A stretch of 12,752 nt of DNA from Lachnospiraceae bacterium (GCA_021199405.1 JAJQID010000210.1:1-12752); one strand, 5' to 3'; shown: positions 1 to 8,011, counted from the first letter of the stretch. Translations and numbers: made by a program. The notes: generated from the letters alone by a model not told the origin.

Positions 1-40
<40 letters not shown>

Positions 41-68
41 AAAGATTATCCATCGATTTTTCATTTAG

Positions 69-773
69 TCAACCCTCATTTTGTTTCTGCAGGCTTTCTC
101 TCTGCTGTTCCAGATAGCTGAAAATACCATCGACGGTCTCCTGCGCCGCCTGCCTGAAATCGATGGTTTTCACAAAGGCGAGGGTCTCCTCGATCTTTTC
201 GTCCGATACATAGAAGAGGCGGAGCGTATTTTTCAGGAAAGCCCCCACCTTCACGTCCATGGAAAACCAGATATTACAGGGGACGATCATAAAACCCCGC
301 ATGATTCCGCCTGTGGCGATCTCCAGCAGATAAAAATCCTTCGATTTCAGCTGCGGCAGCTCATCCCTGAAGATAGTCTCCACCTTTCCCGTAACTCTCT
401 GCTGTATCAAAGCGGAGGTTTTCGGAAGGGAGTATGCGTTGTAATACACATCCCGGAGGTTTTCATTCATCTCCACGATGTAAAGCTGCAGAACCGTTTC
501 CACGGCATACAGCAGTATTTTGTCATCCGTCCTGCCCGCAACCAGCTTTTCCGAAACGGCAAACTGCTGCTCCAGAACGAGGTTCACCAGTTCATACAGC
601 ACATCCTCCTTGGTCCTGAAATATGCGGTGAATGTCCCCGCATTGATACCCAGCTTCGTGATAATATGCCTGATCGTAGTGTTAGTGAAGCCTTTCTCCA
701 GAAAGCTTTCCGCCGCCGCATTGACGATCATCTGTCTGGTCAGCTCGCCCTGTTTCCCTTTACCCTTCGCCAT
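69..773 (-). CDS. TetR/AcrR-family transcriptional regulator
   Basis: This 234-residue protein has the TetR layout. An N-terminal three-helix DNA-binding domain spans about residues 10-57, with the typical pattern of a helix rich in small residues (IVNAAAESFLEKG), a turn and recognition helix (TIRHIITKLGINAGTFTAYF), then the F..KEDVLYELV start of the linker helix. The rest is a helical ligand-binding and dimer domain, too variable to name a ligand. The ATG at 773 follows GGAAGGTG at good distance, and a promoter lies about 80 bases upstream. It is separated from the transporter operon by a terminator, so it is a transcription unit of its own. It could control the transporter operon, itself, or genes beyond the left edge. 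No clear operator palindrome was found, so the target is open. Confidence 0.9.
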   Translation of the reverse strand: MAKGKGKQGELTRQMIVNAAAESFLEKGFTNTTIRHIITKLGINAGTFTAYFRTKEDVLYELVNLVLEQQFAVSEKLVAGRTDDKILLYAVETVLQLYIVEMNENLRDVYYNAYSLPKTSALIQQRVTGKVETIFRDELPQLKSKDFYLLEIATGGIMRGFMIVPCNIWFSMDVKVGAFLKNTLRLFYVSDEKIEETLAFVKTIDFRQAAQETVDGIFSYLEQQRESLQKQNEG

Positions 774-851
774 TCGTCACCTTCCTTTTCAGCGCGTTGA
801 GATATGTTCAAGATGTGTTCACAATAAAAATATGTCCTTATATTTTCGATC

Positions 852-880
852 AGTATAACAAAAATATTTTCAAATTACAA
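852..880 (-). promoter_or_regulatory. Sigma-A-like promoter of the TetR gene
   Basis: On the minus strand TTGTAA (880-875) and TATACT (857-852) are separated by exactly 17 bases, about 80 bases before the TetR start. The spacer contains the 10-base palindrome AAAATATTTT (861-870). An 8-base direct repeat ATATTTTC (plus-strand 840-847 and 864-871) lies in and next to the promoter. These could be regulator contacts, but AT-rich DNA gives such matches by chance. Confidence 0.6.
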
Positions 881-924
881 TAGCTTCTGAAAATAATTTA
901 CAGTTTTTTTCTGTTTTCCATCAA

Positions 925-979
925 AATCCCGCCTGAAAGCATTGTACATCCTACTGTACGCATGCCTTCAGGCGGGATT
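925..979 (-). terminator. Terminator at the end of the ABC transporter operon
   Basis: A long inverted repeat begins 51 bases past the PHP hydrolase stop. The outer arms pair AATCCCGCCTGAA with TTCAGGCGGGATT without error. The stem then continues through GCAT and GTAC with mismatches to a short loop around 948-955. Read on the minus strand, the stem is followed by TTTTGATGG, a short U-tract. The stem is strong but the tail is only modest, so termination may be partial. Confidence 0.7.
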
Positions 980-1029
980 GCAAATGTAATGCACTTATCT
1001 TTACAAATTTCAGACCCCTTCTGGATTTT

Positions 1030-2001
1030 TCACACCCAGATCGGATTGGTCCAGGCTCTCCTGCCCTTCGCGTCCTCACACTCAATCCTCACATAACCGG
1101 AATTTTCTCTCAACCGGTGAGATGCATACCGCAGGGGCCCCGTATGAGCCAGAAGGGTCTCGCTGGAGCCCACCAGTCCGCCGCAGATAAAGTGAATTTT
1201 CTCCGCGTCGGAGCATTCCACATATACCCTGTCGTCAATCACTCCATATTGATAAATCTCAGGGCCTGCCGAAAAGTAATAATCCCCCGCCAGCAGATGG
1301 TTGACAATCGCCTCGTGAGTCAACTCTTCTGAGCGCACCATGACATAACCGCCCAGACTGTCAAAAAACTTCCAGGGGTTATGATTATCATCGGAGGCGA
1401 AGCCGTTTACGTGAGTACCCTTGCGCAGCATGGAATCCCAGAATGCGGTATCCAGTCCTTCCCCGCACTCAATCTGTGTTCCGTAGTTATATACCTCTAC
1501 CGCCCATATATTTTTCAGTCCGCTGACCTCATCCATATCCACTCTGGACCATATGGGATGATTGTAGGTGGTAAAGCAGCCCTTCTGACGCAGGAAATCT
1601 GAGAGCTGCTGCGCCGCGGCAAGACCATCCCAGGTTTCCATATAAACCGGAGGCGTCAGCTTCTCTCCATCCTGAAACAGCTGTTTTCCCGCATCCTTCT
1701 GCATCCTTTCGTTTCCCAGAATCCCATGAATATGATGGGTTTTGATCAACCCGGTTTTTTCTTTATTGACAAGCCTGGCAGAGGCTTCCACCCCCGGCAG
1801 GATAATGAAATTCTCACTGTCAAACTGCTCTCTCAGATCTGTAAATTTATCATGCTCGCTCAGGCAAAGGAAGTGATATCCATAGCCCCTGTACAGATTC
1901 ACGGCCTGCTCAGGCGTCATATGGCCGTCCGAATTGGTTGTATGAGAGTGCAGATTCCCCTTATACCACTGCCCCTTTGTTGAAAACATTTCTTCTTTCA
2001 T
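1030..2001 (-). CDS. PHP-domain metallohydrolase (CehA/McbA-like), last gene of ABC operon
   Basis: This 323-residue protein is a PHP-superfamily metal-dependent hydrolase. Likely metal ligands are visible in order: H18-x-H20 with D25 (NLHSHTTNSDG), H50-D51 (LSEHD), E72 (GVEAS), H90/H92, H148 (YNHP), and D205 with H207 (ASDDNHN). PHP enzymes cleave phosphoester or other ester bonds, and there is no signal peptide, so it acts in the cytoplasm. I chose the ATG at 2001 and not one at 2052. The 2001 start gives a 4-base ATGA overlap with the ATPase stop and has GGAGG ten bases upstream, while 2052 would lie 55 bases inside the ATPase gene. Being last in a transporter operon, it probably processes the imported compound, plausibly a phosphodiester or phosphomonoester. 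The substrate is inferred from context only. Confidence 0.88.
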   Translation of the reverse strand: MKEEMFSTKGQWYKGNLHSHTTNSDGHMTPEQAVNLYRGYGYHFLCLSEHDKFTDLREQFDSENFIILPGVEASARLVNKEKTGLIKTHHIHGILGNERMQKDAGKQLFQDGEKLTPPVYMETWDGLAAAQQLSDFLRQKGCFTTYNHPIWSRVDMDEVSGLKNIWAVEVYNYGTQIECGEGLDTAFWDSMLRKGTHVNGFASDDNHNPWKFFDSLGGYVMVRSEELTHEAIVNHLLAGDYYFSAGPEIYQYGVIDDRVYVECSDAEKIHFICGGLVGSSETLLAHTGPLRYASHRLRENSGYVRIECEDAKGRRAWTNPIWV

Positions 2002-3020
2002 ACCGCCTGTTCCTCCACTGTAAGGCAATTTCTTTTTTCCAGTGACAGCCATACCCTTGTGCCATTCTCATAAATGGAAAAGCTGCGAAAAAGAGTATCC
2101 GCCGACAGCTCCACTCCGTTCACATCCAGCATGTAGCGGAGCACACTGCCTCTGGAACGGCTCTCTATCACTCTTCCCTCAAACGTATAGGAATCCGGCC
2201 TTTCCGCTTTTTCCCGGGAGATGGCGATGGTCTCCGGCCGAATGGCGATCACCCTGTTTTCCCGGCGTTCTCCCGTGATTTTTTCAAATTCCTCAGGTTC
2301 AATCACATTATAATTGCCGATAAAGCCCGCCGCGAATCTGGTCTTCGGCGCCGTGTATACCTCGATGGGCGTCCCGATCTGCTCGATGCGGCCCTCATTC
2401 AGAAGGCAGATCCGATCTGACATGATCATGGCCTCATCCTGATCATGGGTGACAAAAATGGTAGTGATATTCAGATCTTTTTGTATTTTTCTGATCTCAA
2501 TCTGTAAATTTCGCCTCAGCTTCGCATCGATGGCACTCAATGGTTCATCCAGAAGCAGCACCTTTGGTCTGGTGATAATAGCCCTGGCCAGCGCCACACG
2601 CTGCTGCTGCCCTCCGGACAGCTGTCCCGGATATGCATTTCTTTTTTCCTCCAGTCCTACCAGCGCAAGAGCCTCGTCCACGTTCTTTTCGATTTCCGGT
2701 TTCTTCATTTTCTGAATCTTTAAGCCAAAAGCCAGATTCTGCGCTACCGTCATGTTGGGAAACAGGCTGTACTGCTGAAACACCATGCCGATCCGGCGAA
2801 GGCGGGCGTCCATATGGGTGATCTCATTTCCCTCCAGATACACACTGCCCTCCTGCACCTCCTCCAGCCCTGCCAGACAGCGCAGAAGAGTGCTCTTCCC
2901 ACAGCCGGAGGGTCCAAGCAGGGTTACTAACTCCCCTTCCTCCACGCCGAGATCAATTCCTCTCAGCACATGATTTTCTCCAAAGTATTTATTGATATTA
3001 TGAAATTCTATATATGACAT
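1998..3020 (-). CDS. ABC importer ATPase (PotA / FbpC / PhnT type)
   Basis: This 340-residue nucleotide-binding subunit is complete. Walker A is GPSGCGKST (residues 36-44), the Q-loop VFQQYSLFP is near 80-88, the signature LSGGQ is at 134-138, Walker B is VLLLDE (154-159, catalytic E159) and the switch histidine is H192 (THDQDEAM). After about residue 235 a TOBE-like regulatory domain follows, as in polyamine, ferric-iron and 2-aminoethylphosphonate importers. It energises the two permeases encoded just upstream. The start ATG shares one base with the permease stop (TGATG), with GAAGGGAAG before it, so translation is probably coupled. Domain type is certain. The transported substrate cannot be read from the ATPase. 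Confidence 0.95.
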   Translation of the reverse strand: MSYIEFHNINKYFGENHVLRGIDLGVEEGELVTLLGPSGCGKSTLLRCLAGLEEVQEGSVYLEGNEITHMDARLRRIGMVFQQYSLFPNMTVAQNLAFGLKIQKMKKPEIEKNVDEALALVGLEEKRNAYPGQLSGGQQQRVALARAIITRPKVLLLDEPLSAIDAKLRRNLQIEIRKIQKDLNITTIFVTHDQDEAMIMSDRICLLNEGRIEQIGTPIEVYTAPKTRFAAGFIGNYNVIEPEEFEKITGERRENRVIAIRPETIAISREKAERPDSYTFEGRVIESRSRGSVLRYMLDVNGVELSADTLFRSFSIYENGTRVWLSLEKRNCLTVEEQAV

Positions 3021-3814
3021 CAGGCTTCCCTTCTTTCCTTTTTACTGTTCTGGCTCCTGTGTACGCAATAATTGATCAGCAGGGTGATCAGCAGTAAAAT
3101 CACCACCGCCGCGCTCAGCTCCTGGGTATCCTGGGAACGGTTGCGGTACAGATAGGACTGCGCCGTCTCATACTGAGAGGAGGCAATGATCTTGATAATC
3201 GCAAAATCTCCGAACAGCCCCGCGAAGCACATCAGAGCGGAATTGCACAGCCCCGGAAGGATAGATGGAATCACCACTGTCACATAGCTGTGAAATTTCC
3301 TGTAGCCGAGAATCTCCGCCGCTTCCAGAAGAGCCGGGGTATTGACCGCGTACAGACTGTTGCGAATCCCCTGATAGGTCATAGGCAGGGTGAACACGCA
3401 GTAAATCAGCGCCAGCATGACAATCCGGTTGGCAAAAATGGTCCCCGACCCCGCATAGGTGGCAAGCACGGAGGTCGCCAGAATGATTCCGTTGATGGTG
3501 GTTGGAATCAGGCACAGGACCTGTACCACCTTCTCCATCTGCGGCAGATATACGATCACCACAAAAAGCGCCAGCAGCACACTGACATTGGTAATCAGCA
3601 CGGGAATGACCGAAATAATCATCCCCCGCAGAATCCCCATCATAAATTTCTGATTGGTCAGCGTCAGCACATAGTTCTGCAGCGTGAAGCCCTCCGGAAG
3701 AATGGTCAGCCAGCGGGTTGCAAAGGAGTATACCAGCGTTGTGATTAACGGCAGAAGAAGAAACCCTGCCATGAGTACTTCCCAGATTACTTTGATAATT
3801 TTATGTTTTTTCAC
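3020..3814 (-). CDS. ABC importer permease, second subunit (PotC-like)
   Basis: This 264-residue integral membrane protein belongs to the binding-protein-dependent transport permease family, with about six hydrophobic segments (first at residues 12-31). The cytoplasmic EAA loop that contacts the ATPase is clear near residues 163-188, with LLEAAEILGY followed by VTVVIPSILPGL. The start is GTG at 3814. An overlapping ATG two bases upstream is in another frame and meets TGA at once. The likely ribosome site is AAGGG, about 11 bases before the GTG, so initiation may be modest. It sits 26 bases after the other permease gene and overlaps the ATPase by one base. It is expected to form the heterodimeric channel with the 3841-4680 product. 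Confidence 0.93.
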   Translation of the reverse strand: MKKHKIIKVIWEVLMAGFLLLPLITTLVYSFATRWLTILPEGFTLQNYVLTLTNQKFMMGILRGMIISVIPVLITNVSVLLALFVVIVYLPQMEKVVQVLCLIPTTINGIILATSVLATYAGSGTIFANRIVMLALIYCVFTLPMTYQGIRNSLYAVNTPALLEAAEILGYRKFHSYVTVVIPSILPGLCNSALMCFAGLFGDFAIIKIIASSQYETAQSYLYRNRSQDTQELSAAVVILLLITLLINYCVHRSQNSKKERREA

Positions 3815-3840
3815 ATTGATACCTGCCCTTCAGGGCCTGT

Positions 3841-4680
3841 TCATCCTTTCTCGAAGTGCTTTTTACACAGATTGGTCAGGCCAATCTGAAGCATTGTGAT
3901 TCCCAGCAGAACAATGGACAACGCACTGCCCAGTCCAGGTCTTTGCCTCACATCCCCTACAAACATGTCCACAATCTTGATCGGCAGAAGCGAAATACTG
4001 TTGTTTACCAAAAGATAGGGGGTGGAGTATGCCGCAATGGCGTTGGAAAACAGCATATTAAAGGTGCCCAGAATTCCCGGCATCATGACCGGAATTCCGA
4101 TCTGTATCCAGAATCTGAGGCTGCCCGCGTTCATCAGTGTGGCGGCCTCCCTCCATTCCTTCCTGACCTTGTCAAATACCGGCAGAAGCAGCAGCGTCCC
4201 CATGGGAATCTGAAAATACAGGTAAATAATAAACATCCCCCTCATGGAATACAGATTATAGGAGGAAAGAGGCGTAAACCCAATGGCTCTGCTGATCAGT
4301 ACAAAAACGCCCGAGGTCCCCAGCATTGTAATAAAAGCTATCGTCAGCGGCACGCCGGAAAAGGTGGACGTCAGATTCAGCAGTGACAAATACAGACTCT
4401 TGCTCCTTCCCGTATCTTTGCTCAGCGCCATGGCCAGGAAAAAATCGATCACCAGCCCCAGAAAGGTGGATGTCAGCGTGACCCACAGACTGTTGCGGAT
4501 TGCCGTCAGATACACCGGCTTCTGAAAAATCTGCAGATAATTGTTCAGTGTAAGACTGCCTTCATCCAGAAAGCTTTTCACAATCATGCTTACCAGAGGC
4601 ACACATTCAAAAAATAATACGATAAATGCCAGAGGCAGGAAAAACAGCACCCCGCCTCTTACTTTCCTTAATTTTTTCAT
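3841..4680 (-). CDS. ABC importer permease, first subunit (PotB-like)
   Basis: This 279-residue polytopic membrane protein starts with a basic N-terminus and a hydrophobic segment at about residues 11-33. Further segments lie near 65-87, 98-132, 146-168, 195-215 and 250-270. The EAA motif is at 178-180 in EWREAATLMNAG, followed by IQIGIPVMMPGI, as in the polyamine, iron and 2-aminoethylphosphonate permeases. It is the partner of the permease encoded immediately downstream. It lies 39 bases after the solute-binding-protein gene with no terminator between. The ATG at 4680 has AAAGGA about 13 bases upstream, a rather long spacing, and no better in-frame start is seen. Confidence 0.93.
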   Translation of the reverse strand: MKKLRKVRGGVLFFLPLAFIVLFFECVPLVSMIVKSFLDEGSLTLNNYLQIFQKPVYLTAIRNSLWVTLTSTFLGLVIDFFLAMALSKDTGRSKSLYLSLLNLTSTFSGVPLTIAFITMLGTSGVFVLISRAIGFTPLSSYNLYSMRGMFIIYLYFQIPMGTLLLLPVFDKVRKEWREAATLMNAGSLRFWIQIGIPVMMPGILGTFNMLFSNAIAAYSTPYLLVNNSISLLPIKIVDMFVGDVRQRPGLGSALSIVLLGITMLQIGLTNLCKKHFEKG

Positions 4681-4719
4681 AAAAATCTTTCTGTCCTTTT
4701 CGAATGGATGGTTTGGCTG

Positions 4720-5853
4720 TTAACCGATCAGCGGAGTAATCTCTTCTTCCCATCTGCTGGCGATTTCCGCGCAGGCGGCGGTCGCAGTATCATTGTCAGT
4801 CAACGGAATGGTTTCCGTATACTCCTCATCGTCAATCATTCGCGCCGCCAGCTCCTCCGGGATTTCCACATCGGAGCGGATCGGACGGGCATAGCCCTCC
4901 GCCCGGTTGATCTGTCCCTCGTCACTGAGCATATATTCTACTGTCAGAGCGGCCGCGTGAGGATGAGGCGCATACTTGTTAATTACCAGGCAATAGCCGG
5001 ACTGAATGGCTCCATCCTGCATGACATGGCAGGAAATATTCATATCCGGGGCGTCCGCCTGTACCAGATCCCGGTACTGAAGCGTCAGATAATCCCAGGT
5101 AAGAAGCACTCCGATCTCCCCTCTCTCCATTCTGTCCAGACTGGCGCTGCCGGCATCCAGCTGTCCCGCTACCGCAAGCTCTGTGAAAAAGTCAAAGGCG
5201 GGATCCAGATCATCAGGGCCGCCGCCCAGGGCGTAGGCGCAGGAGAGCACCGCCATCTGTGAGGAAGCCCCTCTCACCACATCGCCAACCGTCACCATGC
5301 AGTCACTGTCCTTCAGAGCCTGCCAGGAATCAATTACGGTATCCACATTGTCCTCAAACACCATACTGCTCATGGTACCCACATAAGTAATCACCCAGTT
5401 GCCGTCAGGATCCTTGGCCCAGTCAGGAACAGACTCCCAGGTGCTTGCTTTATAAGGTTGTACCACGTCCATATCGATGGCTGTCTGCCCGAAGGCCTGC
5501 CCTACATCGCCGATATCCTTCGTGGCGGCGTCCTTTTCCGACTCAAAGGTGGAAAGCTCCTCCGCCGAACTCATATCCGTATCCTCATGGGTAATCCCGT
5601 ATTTCTCAGTGATCGTCTCCCAGCTTCCGGCCCAGTTGGCCCAGTCGTCCGGCATTCCCACAGACGCAATTTTTCCTTCCTCCTGAGCTCCTTCTATTAT
5701 TTCATCCAGTGTCAGTTCTCTTAAATCCAGTGTTTCCTCCGCATTCGCGTCTGTCCCGCAGCCGACCAGGCTCATGGACGCCAGTCCGGTTCCTCCAATC
5801 ACGGAAGCCTTCAGAAAATCTCTTCTTGTCATCGTTTTCATGTCGTTTTTCAT
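4720..5853 (-). CDS. Solute-binding lipoprotein of the ABC importer, Tat-type signal
   Basis: This 377-residue protein is the extracellular ligand-binding subunit and the first gene of the operon. The N-terminus carries a twin-arginine motif TRRDFLK (residues 9-15), a weakly hydrophobic stretch and a lipobox LVGC with lipidation cysteine C32. That predicts export by Tat and anchoring to the outer face of the membrane. The mature part resembles the iron(III) / 2-aminoethylphosphonate / polyamine class of binding proteins: LDEIIEGAQEEGKI start, SAEELSTFESEKDA, GDVGQAFG and a C-terminal hinge region with GYCLVINKYAPHPHAA. The mature protein is strongly acidic. I chose the first ATG (5853) because GAAGG lies five bases before it, while the internal ATGs at codons 5 and 8 would be too far from it. 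The ligand is not determined. The PHP hydrolase in the operon hints at a phosphorus compound. Confidence 0.9.
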   Translation of the reverse strand: MKNDMKTMTRRDFLKASVIGGTGLASMSLVGCGTDANAEETLDLRELTLDEIIEGAQEEGKIASVGMPDDWANWAGSWETITEKYGITHEDTDMSSAEELSTFESEKDAATKDIGDVGQAFGQTAIDMDVVQPYKASTWESVPDWAKDPDGNWVITYVGTMSSMVFEDNVDTVIDSWQALKDSDCMVTVGDVVRGASSQMAVLSCAYALGGGPDDLDPAFDFFTELAVAGQLDAGSASLDRMERGEIGVLLTWDYLTLQYRDLVQADAPDMNISCHVMQDGAIQSGYCLVINKYAPHPHAAALTVEYMLSDEGQINRAEGYARPIRSDVEIPEELAARMIDDEEYTETIPLTDNDTATAACAEIASRWEEEITPLIG

Positions 5854-5901
5854 CTTTCCCTTCTTCGGAATATTCTGTTATGTTCTTTTTTTGCCATCTG
5901 T

Positions 5902-5930
5902 AGTATAACTCTTTTCCCTTTCCTGAAATA
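5902..5930 (-). promoter_or_regulatory. Promoter of the ABC transporter / PHP operon, weak -35
   Basis: On the minus strand a good -10 TATACT (5907-5902) lies about 50 bases before the solute-binding-protein start. At 17 bases further upstream the -35 position is TATTTC, a poor match to TTGACA, and there is no extended -10 TG. A good -10 with a poor -35 suggests dependence on an activator, and a direct repeat lies just upstream. The predicted leader is about 40 bases, leaving no room for a riboswitch. Confidence 0.55.
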
Positions 5931-5937
5931 TCACTTC

Positions 5938-5955
5938 ATTGTAAAGAATTGTAAA
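5938..5955 (-). promoter_or_regulatory. Direct-repeat activator site (PhoP-like TTTACA-N4-TTTACA)
   Basis: Two exact copies of an 8-base word (plus-strand ATTGTAAA at 5938-5945 and 5948-5955) lie exactly one helical turn apart. On the minus strand they read TTTACA-N4-TTTACA. They sit at about -43 to -60 from the predicted transcription start, directly upstream of the weak -35. Bacillus PhoP binds repeats of the form TT(A/C/T)ACA spaced by about 4-6 bases, so this is compatible with a phosphate-starvation response regulator. Only two half-sites are seen, and another response regulator could fit equally. Confidence 0.4.
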
Positions 5956-6018
5956 ATCTCCGCGCCGACCCCGTCAAAATCAGAAAAATTTGAAAATTTT
6001 GTGTAATTTAGCATAACA

Positions 6019-6044
6019 AAAGGAGTGCCAAAAGCACTCCCTTC
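6019..6044 (-). terminator. Rho-independent terminator of pepF
   Basis: GGAGTGC (6022-6028) and GCACTCC (6034-6040) form a perfect 7-bp stem with a 5-base loop, extended by flanking A/T pairs. Read on the minus strand, the stem is followed by TTTTGTTAT. It lies about 50 bases past the pepF stop and separates pepF from the transporter operon promoter. Confidence 0.88.
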
Positions 6045-6092
6045 GAATGATGAAACATTATAATGCGCTTAAGCCGCTGAATGCGGGCACAA

Positions 6093-7898
6093 TTACGATA
6101 TTTTCTCCGTCAGCTCACAAATCTCGTCAATATAGCTCCCGATGGTATCGATGGTGTCCAAAAGCGGCTGATCGGTGGTAATATCGATCTTTGCCAGAGC
6201 CGCCAACTCCACCGGCGCCAGAGTACTGCCCGCAGACAGCACCTTTTTCCAGTCCTCAATGGCCTCTTTTCCCTCGTTCTCAATGCGCTTGCACATCTGG
6301 GTGGCGATGGTCAGGCCGGCGCTGTAGGTGTAGGAATACAGTCCCATATAATAATGGGGCTGGCGCATCCAGGTCAGCTCCGCGCCCTCCGTCAGCTCCA
6401 CGGCGTCGCCCCAGAACTTCTGCAGGGTGTCCTTCATAATCTGACTCAGGGTCTCCGACTGCATGGTGCGTCCTTCGTCCACCAGCCGGTAAACCTCCCT
6501 CTGGTAAGCGGCCTCCAGCAGATGAGTTACAAAATTGTGATAATAGGTGTTGCTGACCATATTAGAGAGGACGAAGCGGCGGAAACGGGGATCCTCCTTC
6601 GTGCCAAGAAGATAGTGGGCCAGCAGCAGTTCATTCATGGTGGAGGGCGCCTCCACAAAGTAAGTGGACACCCTGGTATCAAAAATGGACTGTGCGCTGT
6701 TGCAGAGGCGGAAATGTCCGGCATGCCCCAGCTCATGGGCCAGCGTAAACACATCCGACATTCTCTCATTCCAGCTCAGTAAAATAAAGGAATTCCTTCC
6801 GTAAGGGCTGGCACAGAAGCCGCCCGTGTCCTTGCCCTGATTCTGTGCGAAATCAATCCACCTCTCCCGGTACGCGGTCTGAATCATCTCCACATAGTCG
6901 TCGCCCATGATGGCCAGACCCTTTTCAATATATTCCTTTGAATCCTCAATGGTAACCGATGGATTGTACTCCGGGTCTACCGGCAGCTTCAGATCGGCGT
7001 AGGTCATTTTATCCAGCTTGTGGACCTTTTTCAGAAGCTTCGCGTATTTCCTCATATGCGGGGCCAGCTTTTTCATGATCAGATCAATCTGGCGGTCGTA
7101 CATTTCCCGTGTCACCTTCTGGTCAAACAAAAGATAGTCGTACACAGAGTCAAAGCCCCTCAGACCGGCCATGATTTTTTCCTGCTGCACAGTAGTGTTA
7201 TAGGCGGCGGCTGTCACATTCTCATATTCCTTTATCTTTTTGGAAAAAGCCGCAAAGGCCGCCCGGCGCACCTCAGTATTCTCATCGTATTCGTAATTGT
7301 CCTCAAAGAGGGAATAGCTTAAGGAATGCTCCTCCCCCTCCGCCGTAAAGGAAGGGAAACGCATATCCGCCAGCTTGGCCGCATTATAGATTTCATAAGG
7401 ACTTTCCAACGTCCGGGACACCGCGCTGAGCACCCGCTCCGCCTCCGGATGCAGACGGTGAGGCTTATTTCTGAGTACGTCCTCCAGATAGCACCGGTTG
7501 GGCTCGGACGCTTCCATGGCCTCTTTTAAGATCTCCCCGGGCAGTTCGGAAATCTCGCTGTCGATAAAGCTTAAATCGCTGTCCACCTGGGCGCACAGGC
7601 GGCCAATCTGGCCCGCCTGATCCTGGATTTCAGAGTCATAGTGATCCACAGAGGCAGCCAGGCTGGTATACTGCTGCGCCAGATACATTTTTTCCAGCAG
7701 GGTTCTGTATGCGTCAAGGCAGTCATTTACTGCCTGAGGCGTGTCCAGATGCCCCTTATATACGCGGACCATTTCCTCCCGCAGCCTTTTGACCTCCTTT
7801 ACATCCGCCTGGAACTCCTTTTCTGTCTTATAAATCAGGGAAATATCCCAGGTCTGCTCCACGGGCACTTCCCCGCGGGATAATAATTTCTTTGCCAT
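6093..7898 (-). CDS. pepF: Oligoendopeptidase F (M3 family zinc peptidase)
   Basis: This 601-residue protein matches the M3B oligoendopeptidase F family in length and layout. An N-terminal helical region of about 200 residues with RGEVPVEQTWDIS near its start precedes the catalytic domain. The zinc site is H388-E-L-G-H392 with third ligand E416 in FVEAPST, followed by MNE, as in family members. The enzyme cuts short peptides in the cytoplasm (no signal peptide is seen) and serves peptide turnover. I moved the start from the upstream ATG at 7913 to 7898. The 7898 ATG has a perfect AGGAGG six bases upstream, whereas the 7913 ATG directly abuts that Shine-Dalgarno and has none of its own. The gene has its own promoter and terminator, so it is a single-gene unit. 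Confidence 0.95.
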   Translation of the reverse strand: MAKKLLSRGEVPVEQTWDISLIYKTEKEFQADVKEVKRLREEMVRVYKGHLDTPQAVNDCLDAYRTLLEKMYLAQQYTSLAASVDHYDSEIQDQAGQIGRLCAQVDSDLSFIDSEISELPGEILKEAMEASEPNRCYLEDVLRNKPHRLHPEAERVLSAVSRTLESPYEIYNAAKLADMRFPSFTAEGEEHSLSYSLFEDNYEYDENTEVRRAAFAAFSKKIKEYENVTAAAYNTTVQQEKIMAGLRGFDSVYDYLLFDQKVTREMYDRQIDLIMKKLAPHMRKYAKLLKKVHKLDKMTYADLKLPVDPEYNPSVTIEDSKEYIEKGLAIMGDDYVEMIQTAYRERWIDFAQNQGKDTGGFCASPYGRNSFILLSWNERMSDVFTLAHELGHAGHFRLCNSAQSIFDTRVSTYFVEAPSTMNELLLAHYLLGTKEDPRFRRFVLSNMVSNTYYHNFVTHLLEAAYQREVYRLVDEGRTMQSETLSQIMKDTLQKFWGDAVELTEGAELTWMRQPHYYMGLYSYTYSAGLTIATQMCKRIENEGKEAIEDWKKVLSAGSTLAPVELAALAKIDITTDQPLLDTIDTIGSYIDEICELTEKIS

Positions 7899-7904
7899 AT
7901 CGTA

Positions 7905-7910
7905 CCTCCT
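7905..7910 (-). promoter_or_regulatory. Ribosome binding site that sets the pepF start
   Basis: AGGAGG on the minus strand lies six bases before the ATG at 7898. It directly abuts the alternative upstream ATG (7913-7911), which argues against that longer start. Confidence 0.9.
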
Positions 7911-7936
7911 CATTCTGCGTCTGAACTCTTACGTAT

Positions 7937-7966
7937 ATTTTACTCCGGTTGCCTGATTCTATTCAA
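7937..7966 (-). promoter_or_regulatory. Promoter of pepF
   Basis: On the minus strand TTGAAT (7966-7961) and TAAAAT (7942-7937) are separated by 18 bases, about 40 bases before the pepF start. Both hexamers are fair matches to the sigma-A consensus and no operator-like repeat is visible. Confidence 0.55.
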
Positions 7967-8011
7967 CGGTTAAATCTGCAAAAATATATGATACACAGAT
8001 TTCTTTCTAAA

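Noticed and set aside
81..800. 239-codon plus-strand frame over the TetR gene
   Set aside because: Antisense shadow of a clear TetR protein. The minus-strand frame has promoter, ribosome site and helix-turn-helix.
2002..2052. 17-codon N-terminal extension of the PHP hydrolase
   Set aside because: It lies inside the ATPase gene. The ATG at 2001 has a good GGAGG and the common ATGA overlap.
5854..6018. Riboswitch in front of the transporter operon
   Set aside because: The predicted leader is only about 40 bases and no conserved aptamer or terminator/antiterminator was seen.
7899..7913. Five-codon extension of PepF to the ATG at 7913
   Set aside because: The extension contains the AGGAGG of the downstream ATG and has no ribosome site of its own.
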